Below are positions 9,109-18,392 of a DNA stretch of 64,000 bases, in pieces. A program made the translations under genes and the position numbers. Below the pieces are notes generated by a model. The model was given only the letters and a program-made list of their open reading frames with translations. It was not told the origin of the DNA and ran no database searches. The stretch's first letter is position 1, and each line of letters starts with the position of its first letter. Source of the DNA: Bacteroidota bacterium (GTDB taxonomy: Bacteria > Bacteroidota > Bacteroidia > Flavobacteriales_D > Crocinitomicaceae); the NCBI GenBank assembly GCA_030148165.1, contig JASBTZ010000003.1:1302001-1366000 (forward strand), in the 5' to 3' direction.

Positions 9109-10671
9109 CTAATGTCTAACTAAATACTTTCTAAGATAAATTTGTCCATCAATTGGTAAACGGTTATTCACACCATTAATGTAATCCTCAAATACCATTC
9201 CCCGTAGTTGAACACCTACGTTAATTCCAAGTTCAAATTTCGGGAATATATCATAAGCATAGCCGATTGTTGGTTTAATTCCAAACTTCGTGATTCCCTC
9301 GTTATAACCATAAAATGTTTTGCGTTCAGCAGATTCCAGTATGTCAATATCATTATAAACATCTTTCTTATTGAACTCTACTTTGGTACTAATCAAATAA
9401 GACGGTCGGACACCTAAACGAAGCGTACTTCGCTTAATGTTGTATTCAAACTCCAGGTTTGCCTCCAGTTGATATAAACGCTGATAATTCAGGTCATAAT
9501 TGTAAACTGTTGATCCAAAACCATAAACTTTTGCCGTTCTCGATAATTCAAGATCCTGATGGTTTGAAACCATTGCGTTAACGGAAAGATTCACTCCAAA
9601 ACGGTCTCGATTGACGGCAACACCCGCTCCTAATCCATAACTATTAGACAAGTGTTCGGAAGGTGTAATCAATGATTGTGACATGCCTCCTAATGCCTGA
9701 ACGAATGGTAAAACTCTTGTTACTGGTGTTCCGTTGTATTCAGCCATTGGTTGAAGTTCTCCATAAGTACGCTCTAAGCGCTTGATTGGCAATTCGTCAA
9801 CCGAATTGAGTTCTGACTCCTGTTCTTCAGTTATTACTGAAAGTAACACCCGATCATCAATCGAAACTTCCGGCTCTTTGAGCTCATCTTGCTTTACTGG
9901 AACAATTATTTCATTCGGAGTTTCAGTTCGAGTTTCAAGTTCTTCATTATTATTCAATTCGGCAATGGACTCGTTAGCACTTGATTGTTGTTCATTATTC
10001 TGATTTACAGATGGGTTAGTCGAAAGATCTTCCGCTTCTCGATTATCTATTTGAGTTTGCGATTCTTCCTGGATAATCTCTGTTGTGACTGGAAGATCTG
10101 TTTCATTAACCATCTCAGGCGCGTCTTCGACAATAATATTCGGTTCAGAAATGAGCTTTTCGTTCTCTGAAATACTTGTGTTTTCTGTATTAAGCTCAGC
10201 TATTTGCTCTTTATCTTGCGTCTCCTGTCCATTCATTAATAGCATTAAGCCAATCATAGCGATAGACGAATATGAGAAGACAAACCACAGGAAGTCTCGC
10301 TTTTTTCTTCGCGGTAAAAGGGATTCGAACTCGTTCCAGTATTCCTGCTTATATGCTACCTGATCAAATCGTGCAGTATCTTTGAACAGATTATCAATGT
10401 CGCTATCCGTCCATGCACTTGCAACAGGGTGAACTTTCGGTAATAACAATTCGAAATTATTCCAGTAAACTGGTTTATACTCGATCTGCTGACGAGCAGC
10501 ACTGTCTTTGAAAAGATTATCGATTGCTTCATCCGTCCAAATAGTCCCTACAAAAGGTTTTTGAAGAAAATCAGCTTCGAATTCATTAAAGAACTCAGAA
10601 CGATAATTGAGCTGATGCTCATCCGCCGCACGCTTGAATAAATTGTCAATATTTTCGTCTGTCCATTTCAT
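9109..10671 (-). CDS. Putative dual-membrane-spanning anti-sigma factor with three tandem N-terminal repeats and a C-terminal beta-barrel
   Basis: This 520-residue protein has four parts. Residues 1-125 hold three tandem repeats of about 42 residues, each opening with WTDxxIDNLFK and ending in YxxxYWNEFExLLP. One membrane helix follows near 133-155 (FLWFVFSYSSIAMIGLMLLM). Then comes a long low-complexity periplasmic linker rich in E, N, S and T. The last 200 residues have the alternating pattern of an outer-membrane beta-barrel. The upstream gene is an ECF sigma factor and ends 2 bases before this ATG. The layout matches the dual membrane-spanning anti-sigma (Dma) proteins reported in Bacteroides thetaiotaomicron; the assignment here is by architecture and context. 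The frame is open to 10755, but that would overlap the sigma gene. Confidence 0.75.
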   Translation of the reverse strand: MKWTDENIDNLFKRAADEHQLNYRSEFFNEFEADFLQKPFVGTIWTDEAIDNLFKDSAARQQIEYKPVYWNNFELLLPKVHPVASAWTDSDIDNLFKDTARFDQVAYKQEYWNEFESLLPRRKKRDFLWFVFSYSSIAMIGLMLLMNGQETQDKEQIAELNTENTSISENEKLISEPNIIVEDAPEMVNETDLPVTTEIIQEESQTQIDNREAEDLSTNPSVNQNNEQQSSANESIAELNNNEELETRTETPNEIIVPVKQDELKEPEVSIDDRVLLSVITEEQESELNSVDELPIKRLERTYGELQPMAEYNGTPVTRVLPFVQALGGMSQSLITPSEHLSNSYGLGAGVAVNRDRFGVNLSVNAMVSNHQDLELSRTAKVYGFGSTVYNYDLNYQRLYQLEANLEFEYNIKRSTLRLGVRPSYLISTKVEFNKKDVYNDIDILESAERKTFYGYNEGITKFGIKPTIGYAYDIFPKFELGINVGVQLRGMVFEDYINGVNNRLPIDGQIYLRKYLVRH

Positions 10672-10673
10672 CT

Positions 10674-11243
10674 CTAGATCACCAGTCGCTTGTTGAAGTC
10701 TTCCAGCTTTTCTAATTTTTCTCGAAGTAGTTTTCGTGCAGTTGATAGGTGCCATTTGGATGTTCCTTCTGACATTTCCAGCTGCTCTGCAATTTCTTTG
10801 TGTGAATACCCCTCAATTACATACATGTTGAATACAATTCCCGTTGTAGCCGGTAATTCTTTGATCAACATGAGGATATTCTCATAGCCAAAATTACTTT
10901 CGGCTTCATTCGTAGTTCCAACTGAATAGTAATCGAGTGCTTTTTCATCGTCGCTCTTTGTAATCTGTTCGTTGTAACGTTTGTTCTTTCTATAATCATC
11001 GATCAGGGAATTCACCATGATCCTTTTCGCCCAACCGTAAAAATTCAGATCGCTATCCGTCTTTTTCAGACCCTTCAGGATCTTCATGAATCCATTGTTA
11101 TAGGCCGCCCGGGCATCTTCTTCATTGTTGTTGTAGCGGAAACATACGGGCATAAGAAACTTGAAACAATGTTCGTACAGAACATTGATCGCCTTGCGGT
11201 CATCACATTTGCATGCTTCAAGTATTTCCGGTGTGATGTCCAT
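10674..11243 (-). CDS. ECF-type RNA polymerase sigma factor
   Basis: This 189-residue protein has sigma region 2 near residues 15-85 (AYNNGFMKILKGL, FYGWAKRIMVNSLIDDYRK) and region 4 near 120-175, a helix-turn-helix with GYSHKEIAEQLEMSEGTSKW. Regions 1 and 3 are absent, as expected for the extracytoplasmic-function class. The ATG at 11243 is preferred; the frame can be extended to a TTG at 11270 without reason. It heads an operon with the putative anti-sigma membrane protein, a lipoprotein and a T9SS cargo protein. The anti-sigma protein probably holds it inactive until an envelope signal arrives. Confidence 0.92.
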   Translation of the reverse strand: MDITPEILEACKCDDRKAINVLYEHCFKFLMPVCFRYNNNEEDARAAYNNGFMKILKGLKKTDSDLNFYGWAKRIMVNSLIDDYRKNKRYNEQITKSDDEKALDYYSVGTTNEAESNFGYENILMLIKELPATTGIVFNMYVIEGYSHKEIAEQLEMSEGTSKWHLSTARKLLREKLEKLEDFNKRLVI

Positions 11244-11393
11244 TTTATCTTTTAAGGACTTAATTTTCAAGTAACTATGTAATTTAGTTAAAATTTACAA
11301 CATCCTTCGCTTCGTATCCACCAACTTTTTTACCTAAACTTATTACCTATAACGCACCTAGATAGCATTTCGTTGGATAAAAAGTAAAAAAAT

Positions 11394-11867
11394 ATGAAGC
11401 GAATTCATTTCATAAGACATGGCAAGACTGAGCGTCAGGCAGAATCCGGAAGGGATTTTGACCGAAAACTAATCCAAAGAGGCATCAATCAAAGTATAGC
11501 TATCGGCAAGCAGTTGCTAGCACCGGAAGACACAGAGGTATATTGCAGCACAGCTGCCAGAACCCAGCAAACTCTGGATGGAATACTGGAAAATTGTGAG
11601 TTAACTAATATCAGAAAACTGAATGAACTGTATCTCTGCAACATGCGAATTTATCTAGAACACATTTGGCAATGTGAATCATCGGGAGACTTGATGTTTG
11701 TCGGACATAATTTCGGTATTTCAGACGTGGTAAGTTACCTGACCGGAGTAGAGATTGAAATGCGAACAGGCGAATATATCGTTCTTGATTTCGATGTAGA
11801 CAGCTGGGAAGAAATATCTGCTGATCTCGGAACTATTTATCATCGTTATCGTCTTCCGAATCCTTAG
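11394..11867 (+). CDS. SixA-like histidine phosphatase family protein
   Basis: This 157-residue protein belongs to the histidine phosphatase superfamily (phosphoglycerate mutase fold). It has the RHGKT catalytic motif at residues 8-12 with His9 as the phospho-acceptor, the CSTAARTQQT segment around 52-61, and the second catalytic His in VGHNFG near residue 104. The short length and sequence resemble SixA, which in E. coli dephosphorylates the HPt domain of ArcB. A substrate here cannot be inferred; the window does contain an HPt-bearing hybrid kinase, far away. Its 3' end overlaps the convergent rhomboid gene by 35 bases. Confidence 0.85.
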   Translation: MKRIHFIRHGKTERQAESGRDFDRKLIQRGINQSIAIGKQLLAPEDTEVYCSTAARTQQTLDGILENCELTNIRKLNELYLCNMRIYLEHIWQCESSGDLMFVGHNFGISDVVSYLTGVEIEMRTGEYIVLDFDVDSWEEISADLGTIYHRYRLPNP

Positions 11868-12597
11868 GATTTCGAATGTGATAAATGATTTTGATTTTCT
11901 GTGCTTCCTTCTTTCGCTCTTCTTCTTCCTTCAGTTTTGCCAACCACTCTCCTTCCAGGTCCGGTGGATCGATACCTAATTCCTTCTCGATCTCATACTG
12001 ATACTTCGGTGGTTGAGGACCGTGTTTACGATAAATTAAAGCAAGGATAACCCCTGTTAATAAACCCGAGAAATGACCCTGCCAGGAAACGTGAGCTTCC
12101 ATCGGAAAAATTCCCCAGATCATGGATCCGTACACAAAGGCTACAAACAAAGAAATGCCCTGAAGTGGCCTGTATCTTCTTATCACACCTGAAGTAAATA
12201 GGAATCCGGCCAACGCGTAGATCACTCCACTCATTCCGATATGATAGCTATGACTATTACTGGCTGCCAACCATAAACCAATACCAGTAAAAAGCCAGGA
12301 GAACAGAAACACTTTGGCTGCAATCTCTCTGTAAAAATAAATGAGTGCCCCTAGTAAGACAACTGTCGGTAATGAATTATTGATGATGTGCTGGATTTCA
12401 TCTTTCGCGTGAATCAGCGGCATGAGAACAATACCTTTAAGTCCTTCCAGAGTTTGAGGTTTAACTCCGTATTGATAAAACCGCAATTCCGGAAAGAGAT
12501 AATCCGCCCAATGAGCAAGCCACATCACTACAAGCAGTAGGATTGGATAAATGATCGCTTCAGATCCTGAACCAAATTGATATTGTCTTCTGACCAC
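11833..12597 (-). CDS. Rhomboid-family intramembrane serine protease
   Basis: This 254-residue protein has about six membrane helices. The rhomboid catalytic dyad is present: Ser123 in GMSGVIYALAG and His175 in SWQGHFSGLLTG. The HxxxN feature of the second helix is seen as HIINNSLP near residues 70-77. It should cleave membrane-bound substrates within the bilayer. A charged cytoplasmic tail of about 60 residues follows the last helix and carries a KLKEEEERKKEAQK coiled-coil-like run. The start is a GTG. It is divergent from the DUF2480 gene and overlaps the phosphatase gene at the 3' end. Confidence 0.9.
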   Translation of the reverse strand: MVRRQYQFGSGSEAIIYPILLLVVMWLAHWADYLFPELRFYQYGVKPQTLEGLKGIVLMPLIHAKDEIQHIINNSLPTVVLLGALIYFYREIAAKVFLFSWLFTGIGLWLAASNSHSYHIGMSGVIYALAGFLFTSGVIRRYRPLQGISLFVAFVYGSMIWGIFPMEAHVSWQGHFSGLLTGVILALIYRKHGPQPPKYQYEIEKELGIDPPDLEGEWLAKLKEEEERKKEAQKIKIIYHIRNPKDSEDDNDDK

Positions 12598-12690
12598 GAC
12601 TCGATATTGTCAAATCACGTGCCTTTGTTAAATCCGTGACAATATGACACATGAAACTCAGAATTAGTTATTATACATTACTTTTACAGC

Positions 12691-13194
12691 ATGACAGAGA
12701 TAAGAAATCGGGTTCAGGAAAGTGGCATTATCACGATGGATTTGGCGGATTTTAAACCAAATCAAGCCTTTGTTGGAATTGATCTGGCAGATGTTCTCTG
12801 GCAAGGCATGGTATTAAAGGAGGCAGATTTTCGCGCCTGGGTTAAAGAACACGACTGGTCGAAATATAAAAGTAAAGCTGTTTATATACACTGTTCTGTA
12901 GATGCTATTATTCCAACCTGGGCCTATATGCTGATTGGTTCGAAGCTGATTACTGAAGATGTTCCTTTTATAGTAGGAGATCAGGCTTCTCTCGAACGTA
13001 AACTGATTGCTGATGAGATCAACAAAATTGATACAAGCGAATATCGGGATGGTCGCATCATGATCAAGGGATGCTCTGATATTACTGATCCTGCATTTGC
13101 TATGTCAGAACTCGTTCGTGTGTTGCAACCTGTTGCCAAAAGCATCATGTATGGAGAGCCTTGTTCTGCCGTTCCGGTATTTAAACGGAAATAA
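12691..13194 (+). CDS. DUF2480 family protein
   Basis: This 167-residue cytoplasmic protein matches the DUF2480 family, which is widespread in Bacteroidota and has no assigned function. Family-typical stretches are ESGIITMDLADF near the start, KEADFRAWVKEHDWS around 50, and VDAIIPTWAYMLIGSKL near 71-87. No catalytic residues are known. It is divergent from the rhomboid gene across 93 bases and overlaps the convergent deacetylase gene by 14 bases. Confidence 0.88.
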   Translation: MTEIRNRVQESGIITMDLADFKPNQAFVGIDLADVLWQGMVLKEADFRAWVKEHDWSKYKSKAVYIHCSVDAIIPTWAYMLIGSKLITEDVPFIVGDQASLERKLIADEINKIDTSEYRDGRIMIKGCSDITDPAFAMSELVRVLQPVAKSIMYGEPCSAVPVFKRK

Positions 13195-13792
13195 GTCTAA
13201 ATTCCAGTCCTTTATCTTTCACGATGCGGATTATTTCAGGCAATAACTTCTGAAGACGGTCTTTCACTTTTGAATTATCATGGAGCACCAGAATATCTCC
13301 GGCCCTGATATCCTTTTCTGCGGAGCGAAGTATTTGGTCAGTGGGTACCTCTTTATCATAGTCATACGAAAGCCAGGTCCACATAATAATTCTGTATTTG
13401 TCTTTGAGCTTTTTACCATATGATAATGGCAGTCTGCCATAAGGTGGCCGAAACAACTTTGACTTCAATAGCTTATCTGTTTCCTCTACCGAATTAAGAT
13501 AGTCCGGTAACGCTGTTCCCGTTCCTTTTTCATGCCGAAATGTATGATTACCAATCTGATGTCCTTCCGCTAGCATGCGCTCGTATTGTCCACGGCATGC
13601 GGCAATGTTTGAACCAACACAAAAAAATGTCGCTTTGATCTCGTGTTTTTTGAGTTCGTCAAGAATCCAATCGCTTAATTCTACCGTTGGACCATCATCA
13701 AAGGTAAGCGCAACGCCATTCGGATCTTCAATCCTCCAGATCCTTTTGAAGAAGAACCAGCGGACAATGGCAGGAACGCGAAATCGTCTCAT
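13181..13792 (-). CDS. Polysaccharide deacetylase (NodB homology, carbohydrate esterase family 4)
   Basis: This 203-residue protein has a complete CE4 active site: TFDDGP at 30-35 with metal-binding Asp33, HTFRH at 83-87, RPPYG at 115-119, and a LHD motif at 170-172. The family removes N- or O-acetyl groups from chitin, peptidoglycan or exopolysaccharide. An N-terminal basic, aromatic segment (RWFFFKRIWR) may touch the membrane, but no clear signal peptide is seen. It follows the GT117 gene by 8 bases, so the two are probably co-transcribed and may act on the same glycan; the substrate is unknown. Confidence 0.92.
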   Translation of the reverse strand: MRRFRVPAIVRWFFFKRIWRIEDPNGVALTFDDGPTVELSDWILDELKKHEIKATFFCVGSNIAACRGQYERMLAEGHQIGNHTFRHEKGTGTALPDYLNSVEETDKLLKSKLFRPPYGRLPLSYGKKLKDKYRIIMWTWLSYDYDKEVPTDQILRSAEKDIRAGDILVLHDNSKVKDRLQKLLPEIIRIVKDKGLEFRLISV

Positions 13793-13800
13793 TGCGGATC

Positions 13801-16800
13801 CTATTGACCTCCCCCTTGCATTGGAGGTTGAGGCATCACCGGCATATTTTGAATTGGTTGAGGATTAGGTTCCGGAGCTGTTGGTTGCGGATCCATCAAC
13901 TGGTATTTGATTGCAATAGCCCTTGAGTAATCCTGCAACTCAAACAACATACGCGCATAATGAGTTGGACGAGATCCTCTTCGGGTGCTTTCACCATTCT
14001 GATTCGCAAGCTCTTCCAATTCATCAAACATAGATTCAAACATATCTGTCCAGATGTAATCTACTTTTTGCGTCATGCGTTTTGCAAGTTCTCCATCCGG
14101 ATCACCTACATCCTTATTCATGACATTTTCGTACATCGACAGATACGCTTCCAATGCTGCGTAGAGATCAATTGTATTATCCGGGTTTGCGGCAATGTGA
14201 ACCGGACTTTTATCATAGTAATCAATGATTGATTCCAGTTGATCCGCTACCTTCATTCCTAGCTTAGATGCTTCCTCTTTTGCTCCAACGTTAAATAGAA
14301 GACTAACATAGTTATGGAGCATCCCATCCGTGTAAGCATCCAGACTCACACCGTTGTAATTATAGCTCTCAGATGGATTCGGGTTCTGAGAAGGTTCACC
14401 GTAATCAATCACTGTTTCCGGTGGCATTACTTCCAGTGATTTCTTTATCAGCGCAACTGCTTTGTCATTATATTCCTTCATTTGCTCTTTTGAAACCTTT
14501 GGTTTCTTAACTGGCATATCAGGATTACGTTCCATCGCGAATTCATACTGACTCCACTCCATCTCAGCGCGAAGTGCCATTTTCATGTACTCCTGTGCGA
14601 TCTCAAAGAAGTGTCTTCGGTATTGTGAAGTGTGTCGACGAGCATAGTAATCCGTCAATACATCCGGATCATTCATTGCTCCATAATCATATGTTTCCAT
14701 CAGGTGAGTGTACATCTTATCAATGCTCAATCTTCCTGCGGCTAATCCAAGAGGACTTAACTCATAAGCCATTCCATTCTGACGAATATAACCACCTGTA
14801 CCTGCTCCTCTCAATAAGGCAATTGATACATCCGAACCATACGGAGAAGAGAAATAAACTGCTCTCTTCCATTCGTTGTTAGCAAATATATCCAACATCA
14901 TCACCTGCTCTTTCGTCAATCCGGCTTTATCAAATCGGAATCTGATCTCGTCCAGACAGTTATCCAATTGGTCTTTCGTAATGATTCCAGACTTCACCGC
15001 ATTTTCCTTGTTTACAGGTAATACGAATCCAGAACTAGGGAACACACGATATCTTCTTCCTTCCGGAAATGAAATAATATTATCGTCATTTCGAACAAAT
15101 TCCATTGCATCACTTAGCTTACTGAAATTCCAATCAGATTCGAACTTGATTAACATTTCCTGGAATGCCTGTAAATCTTTTGCATTTCCAGTTACGAGAC
15201 CTTTTCGGGTCGCAGAAAGAATCTCAACTCCTGCTTGCAACTTCATGAACACATCATTTGTCGAGTTTCCAGTTAATGGAGCAACAATCTTAGCTTTAAG
15301 GTTATTAAGCGTTCCTGTAATACGTGGATCTGTCGAGTTGACTGAAGCTAGTAGTTTCGGACCGTTCTGAATTAAATTCTGAGCTGCCATTTTCATCTGC
15401 GCCTCGCTTTGTTTCAATCGAATATCGATCATTTGTTTGATCTTGTTGTGATCCACATTCAGGTAGAACAAATCGAAAAGATCACTGAACATTACCTGAT
15501 CCGTATTTCCGGCGTTCATGAGAATTTGATCCTCTGTAAACTTGATCGGTAAAGGATCCGACTCGTAGGCCTTCATCTTCATTTGATCCGTATACCAGTC
15601 TGTTTGCATTAGCGAAAGGTTACAAACACGAACGTCTGTTCGCTTACCTTCTACTTCCTGCATATACCAAAGTGGGAAAGTGTCATTATCTCCGTTTGTA
15701 AAGATGATACCATTCTCTTCACAACTATTGAGGTAATTCAATGCGAGGTTATGTGCTGAAGTCTTATTACTACGATCGTGATCATCCCATCCCTGCATAC
15801 CCATGATAACCGGTACAATCAAGCAGAGCAAGGTTGCGACCAGGGCTCCATGCGTATCGTTCTTAAGTACTTTTCGCAAGCCAACCATAATCCCAATCAG
15901 AATTGCAGCTACTACGAGCATTAATATCCAGGTCACCGCTGTATTCATGCCAAAGATTGTGAGGAAGACGGCTCCCGCTCCACCAATAATTCCCATCCAT
16001 TTGAATTCTTCTTTACCGAAACGCTTGAAAGCATCGTATAGGGCATATACCCCAATTCCAATCCAGAATGCAAAGAAGTAGAATGATCCCGCATAGGCAT
16101 AATCACGCTCCCTTGGCTCAAACGGTTTCTGGTTCAGGTAAACGACTATCGCCAGCCCCGTGAACAAGAATGCCAGGAATAAAACAAAGGCGTCCTTTGG
16201 TGCCCGTCCAAAGTGGAAGAACAAACCAATAAATCCTAGTATTAATGGTAATAGGAAGAACTTGTTATTGGATTTATTTTCCGAAGTATAATACGGTGCA
16301 TTTTCACCCTGAGCACCCAATCGCTGACGATCCAGGAATTCAATTCCTGATATCCAGTTGCCACGCATAGCAGATCCATGGCCCTGGATGTCGTTCTGTC
16401 GTCCGGCAAAGTTCCACATGAAATACCTCCAATACATCCAGGTCACCTGATATCGTCCAAAATATTTCAGATTCTCACCGAATGTAGGGAGTCGATTGCC
16501 ATCTTTTCCTATTTCTCCGCCTTTATCATCTGTTGCACTATATCCGGACCAGTTTTTATAGCCACTAATTTTTCTGGCATCCTGATTCCAATACATTCGT
16601 GGGAAAAAGGTGGTTTGTGCATAGGTCGGAATAGCGTTCTGTCGTCCAGAAGCATTCGTTTCGAAATACTTCTCCTCTACGCGTGATCCCGAAATTGTTT
16701 TGGCGTATTCCTTTGCTCGGTTTTCATCTTTAAATGCCTTTAGAACACTTTCATTCTTTAGCACCACAAACCGGCGGAGGTGTATCGGAGGAGCGTCTTT

Positions 16801-17901
16801 GTAAAGACTTCTTTCATTCTCTTTAGAGTTCCACCACTGACCAAATAATATAGGGGCAGATCCGTACTGCTCACGTTTCAGGTATGAACGAAGTGTCACG
16901 AGGTTTTCGGGATCGTTCTCATCCAATGGCGGGTTTGCATTCGAACGGATAACGATCACTGCAAACGATCCATAACCAATCAAGAGTAGAACAAGTCCCA
17001 TCACTGATGTATAAACGATTCGACGACCCTTTTTTCTGGCCCATCGAAGTAAATAAATACAAAGTCCAACGAGTATGAGGAAGAAGAAAATCGTTCCGGA
17101 ATAGAACGGTAATCCAAAAGAGTTAACAAAGGTGATCTCAAATTTAGATGCGAGCGTAACTGTTCCAGGTATAACTGCTTCCTGAATAAATCCGAGTATT
17201 ATTACTGACAAAATTCCAACCAGAATAATTCCCTTGAGATCTACATTTTCTCTATATCTGAAGTAGATCAGGAATGCAATTGCAGGAACAACCAGGATAC
17301 CCAAAAGGTGAACTCCAATAGCCAGACCCAAAAGGAACATGATCAATAGGAGCCAGCGATCCGGTGAATAACCAGCACGCAACTGGCCTCCCTGTATTGT
17401 TGCCATTTCCTCATCCCAGCGAAGTATCGCCCAGAAGATAACAGCTGTAAACAAAGAAGACATAGCATATACCTCACCTTCAACGGCAGAAAACCAGAAA
17501 GAATCAGAAAATGTATAAGCAAGTGAACCGATTAAAGCACTTCCTAAAATCGCCCATTCGTCACCTTTTGAAAGCATTTCTTTACCCTTGATCGATAGTT
17601 TTTTGAGCAGCATCGTAAGCGACCAAAACATAAAGAGGATCGTCATCGAGCTGGATAATGCCGACAATCTGTTGATCCAAACGGCGACATTTTCAGGCTC
17701 TGCAAAGAATGAGAAAATGCGTGCAATGACCATGAATGTGGGCGCTCCCGGCGGGTGACCTACTTCCAGTTTATAGGCGGCGGTAATGTATTCACCACAG
17801 TCCCACAAACTAACGGTGTCTTCAATAGTGATCATATAGACGATGGTTGCAATTAAGAACACAAACCATCCCAAGTAAAGATTCAGCTTTCTGTAATTCA
17901 T
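13801..17901 (-). CDS. Giant membrane protein of the DUF2723 / glycosyltransferase 117 family
   Basis: This 1366-residue protein has an N-terminal multi-spanning domain with about a dozen helices in residues 1-320 and 560-720. The conserved DUF2723 motif DTVSLWDCGEYITAAY lies at about 28-43, followed by GHPPGAPTF. The fold resembles protein-O-mannosyltransferases, and the family is classed as GT117, so it probably transfers a sugar from a lipid donor on the periplasmic side. A large C-terminal soluble part of about 600 residues is helical and TPR-like, with an ENGIIFTNGDNDTFPLWY segment near 730. The C-terminus is a proline-rich tail (PTAPEPNPQPIQNMPVMP). It is transcribed together with the deacetylase. 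Confidence 0.88.
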   Translation of the reverse strand: MNYRKLNLYLGWFVFLIATIVYMITIEDTVSLWDCGEYITAAYKLEVGHPPGAPTFMVIARIFSFFAEPENVAVWINRLSALSSSMTILFMFWSLTMLLKKLSIKGKEMLSKGDEWAILGSALIGSLAYTFSDSFWFSAVEGEVYAMSSLFTAVIFWAILRWDEEMATIQGGQLRAGYSPDRWLLLIMFLLGLAIGVHLLGILVVPAIAFLIYFRYRENVDLKGIILVGILSVIILGFIQEAVIPGTVTLASKFEITFVNSFGLPFYSGTIFFFLILVGLCIYLLRWARKKGRRIVYTSVMGLVLLLIGYGSFAVIVIRSNANPPLDENDPENLVTLRSYLKREQYGSAPILFGQWWNSKENERSLYKDAPPIHLRRFVVLKNESVLKAFKDENRAKEYAKTISGSRVEEKYFETNASGRQNAIPTYAQTTFFPRMYWNQDARKISGYKNWSGYSATDDKGGEIGKDGNRLPTFGENLKYFGRYQVTWMYWRYFMWNFAGRQNDIQGHGSAMRGNWISGIEFLDRQRLGAQGENAPYYTSENKSNNKFFLLPLILGFIGLFFHFGRAPKDAFVLFLAFLFTGLAIVVYLNQKPFEPRERDYAYAGSFYFFAFWIGIGVYALYDAFKRFGKEEFKWMGIIGGAGAVFLTIFGMNTAVTWILMLVVAAILIGIMVGLRKVLKNDTHGALVATLLCLIVPVIMGMQGWDDHDRSNKTSAHNLALNYLNSCEENGIIFTNGDNDTFPLWYMQEVEGKRTDVRVCNLSLMQTDWYTDQMKMKAYESDPLPIKFTEDQILMNAGNTDQVMFSDLFDLFYLNVDHNKIKQMIDIRLKQSEAQMKMAAQNLIQNGPKLLASVNSTDPRITGTLNNLKAKIVAPLTGNSTNDVFMKLQAGVEILSATRKGLVTGNAKDLQAFQEMLIKFESDWNFSKLSDAMEFVRNDDNIISFPEGRRYRVFPSSGFVLPVNKENAVKSGIITKDQLDNCLDEIRFRFDKAGLTKEQVMMLDIFANNEWKRAVYFSSPYGSDVSIALLRGAGTGGYIRQNGMAYELSPLGLAAGRLSIDKMYTHLMETYDYGAMNDPDVLTDYYARRHTSQYRRHFFEIAQEYMKMALRAEMEWSQYEFAMERNPDMPVKKPKVSKEQMKEYNDKAVALIKKSLEVMPPETVIDYGEPSQNPNPSESYNYNGVSLDAYTDGMLHNYVSLLFNVGAKEEASKLGMKVADQLESIIDYYDKSPVHIAANPDNTIDLYAALEAYLSMYENVMNKDVGDPDGELAKRMTQKVDYIWTDMFESMFDELEELANQNGESTRRGSRPTHYARMLFELQDYSRAIAIKYQLMDPQPTAPEPNPQPIQNMPVMPQPPMQGGGQ

Positions 17902-18054
17902 ATCATGATATTAAGCGGAAATTAATTTGTTAGCAATTCCGCTGTTAGCTAGCAAACGCGAATTTAAAAATATATCAGCAGCAAGGCTGCTAACAAAAGT
18001 GAAAAATTCTCAATTTTTGCCTTGAATTTTATTGTTGAAAAAATAAATGGGTTG

Positions 18055-18085
18055 TTTGGCAAATCGAATTTTGTTGCTAAATTTG
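18055..18085 (+). promoter_or_regulatory. Bacteroidota-type promoter of tRNA-Gln
   Basis: A TTTG at 18055-18058 and TAAATTTG at 18078-18085 are separated by 19 bases, a very good match to the Bacteroidota -33/-7 consensus. The -7 box ends 10 bases before the mature tRNA, so transcription starts close to its 5' end. Confidence 0.75.
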
Positions 18086-18095
18086 GCCTCCGCAA

Positions 18096-18168
18096 TGGCC
18101 CATGGTGTAACTGGCAACACGTCTGGTTTTGGTCCAGAAGAGTCTAGGTTCGAGCCCTAGTGGGCCAA
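18096..18168 (+). tRNA. tRNA-Gln (anticodon TTG)
   Basis: The 7-bp acceptor stem pairs TGGCCCA (18096-18102) with TGGGCCA (18161-18167). The anticodon arm is TCTGG-TTTTGGT-CCAGA, giving anticodon TTG, which reads CAA and CAG. The T arm contains GGTTCGAGCCC. The CCA end is not encoded. The gene has its own promoter and a terminator right after it. Confidence 0.95.
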
Positions 18169-18170
18169 CA

Positions 18171-18200
18171 AAAAGCTTCCTTAAAAAGGAGGCTTTTTTT
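18171..18200 (+). terminator. Rho-independent terminator of tRNA-Gln
   Basis: AAAAGCTTCC (18171-18180) pairs with GGAGGCTTTT (18188-18197), with one G-T wobble and a 7-base loop, and is followed by more T residues. Confidence 0.85.
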
Positions 18201-18235
18201 GTACCTGATATTCATTCTATCCTCAAATAATATCG

Positions 18236-18352
18236 CACTAGGGCTCGAATTTGGGTGCTCCACGTTGTGTTCTCGCGGAGTCCCTGCGCTGACGCTTGGT
18301 CTTCACGAGCTGCGCTCGCTCTCCCTTAGTGGGCCAACAAAAAAGCCCTTTC
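18236..18352. repeat. tRNA-Gln-derived inverted and direct partial copies
   Basis: CACTAGGGCTCGAA at 18236-18249 is a perfect 14-base inverted copy of the tRNA T-arm and acceptor segment at 18149-18162. TAGTGGGCCAACAAAAA at 18327-18343 is a perfect 17-base direct copy of the tRNA 3' end plus the start of its terminator (18158-18174), followed by a diverged terminator stem. The segment between is GC-richer than its surroundings and rich in small hairpins. This looks like a scar of integration at the tRNA 3' end or a tRNA-linked structured repeat. Confidence 0.7.
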
Positions 18353-18392
18353 TAACGAAAGCGTTCTTATCTCGTGAGGAATGATGAATAAA

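Noticed and set aside
14574-15370. Plus-strand open frames of 102 and 164 residues
   Set aside because: They are antisense shadows of the GT117 gene with no family resemblance.
18160-18384. A 74-residue open frame after tRNA-Gln
   Set aside because: It runs across the tRNA terminator and the tRNA-derived repeats and has no start context.
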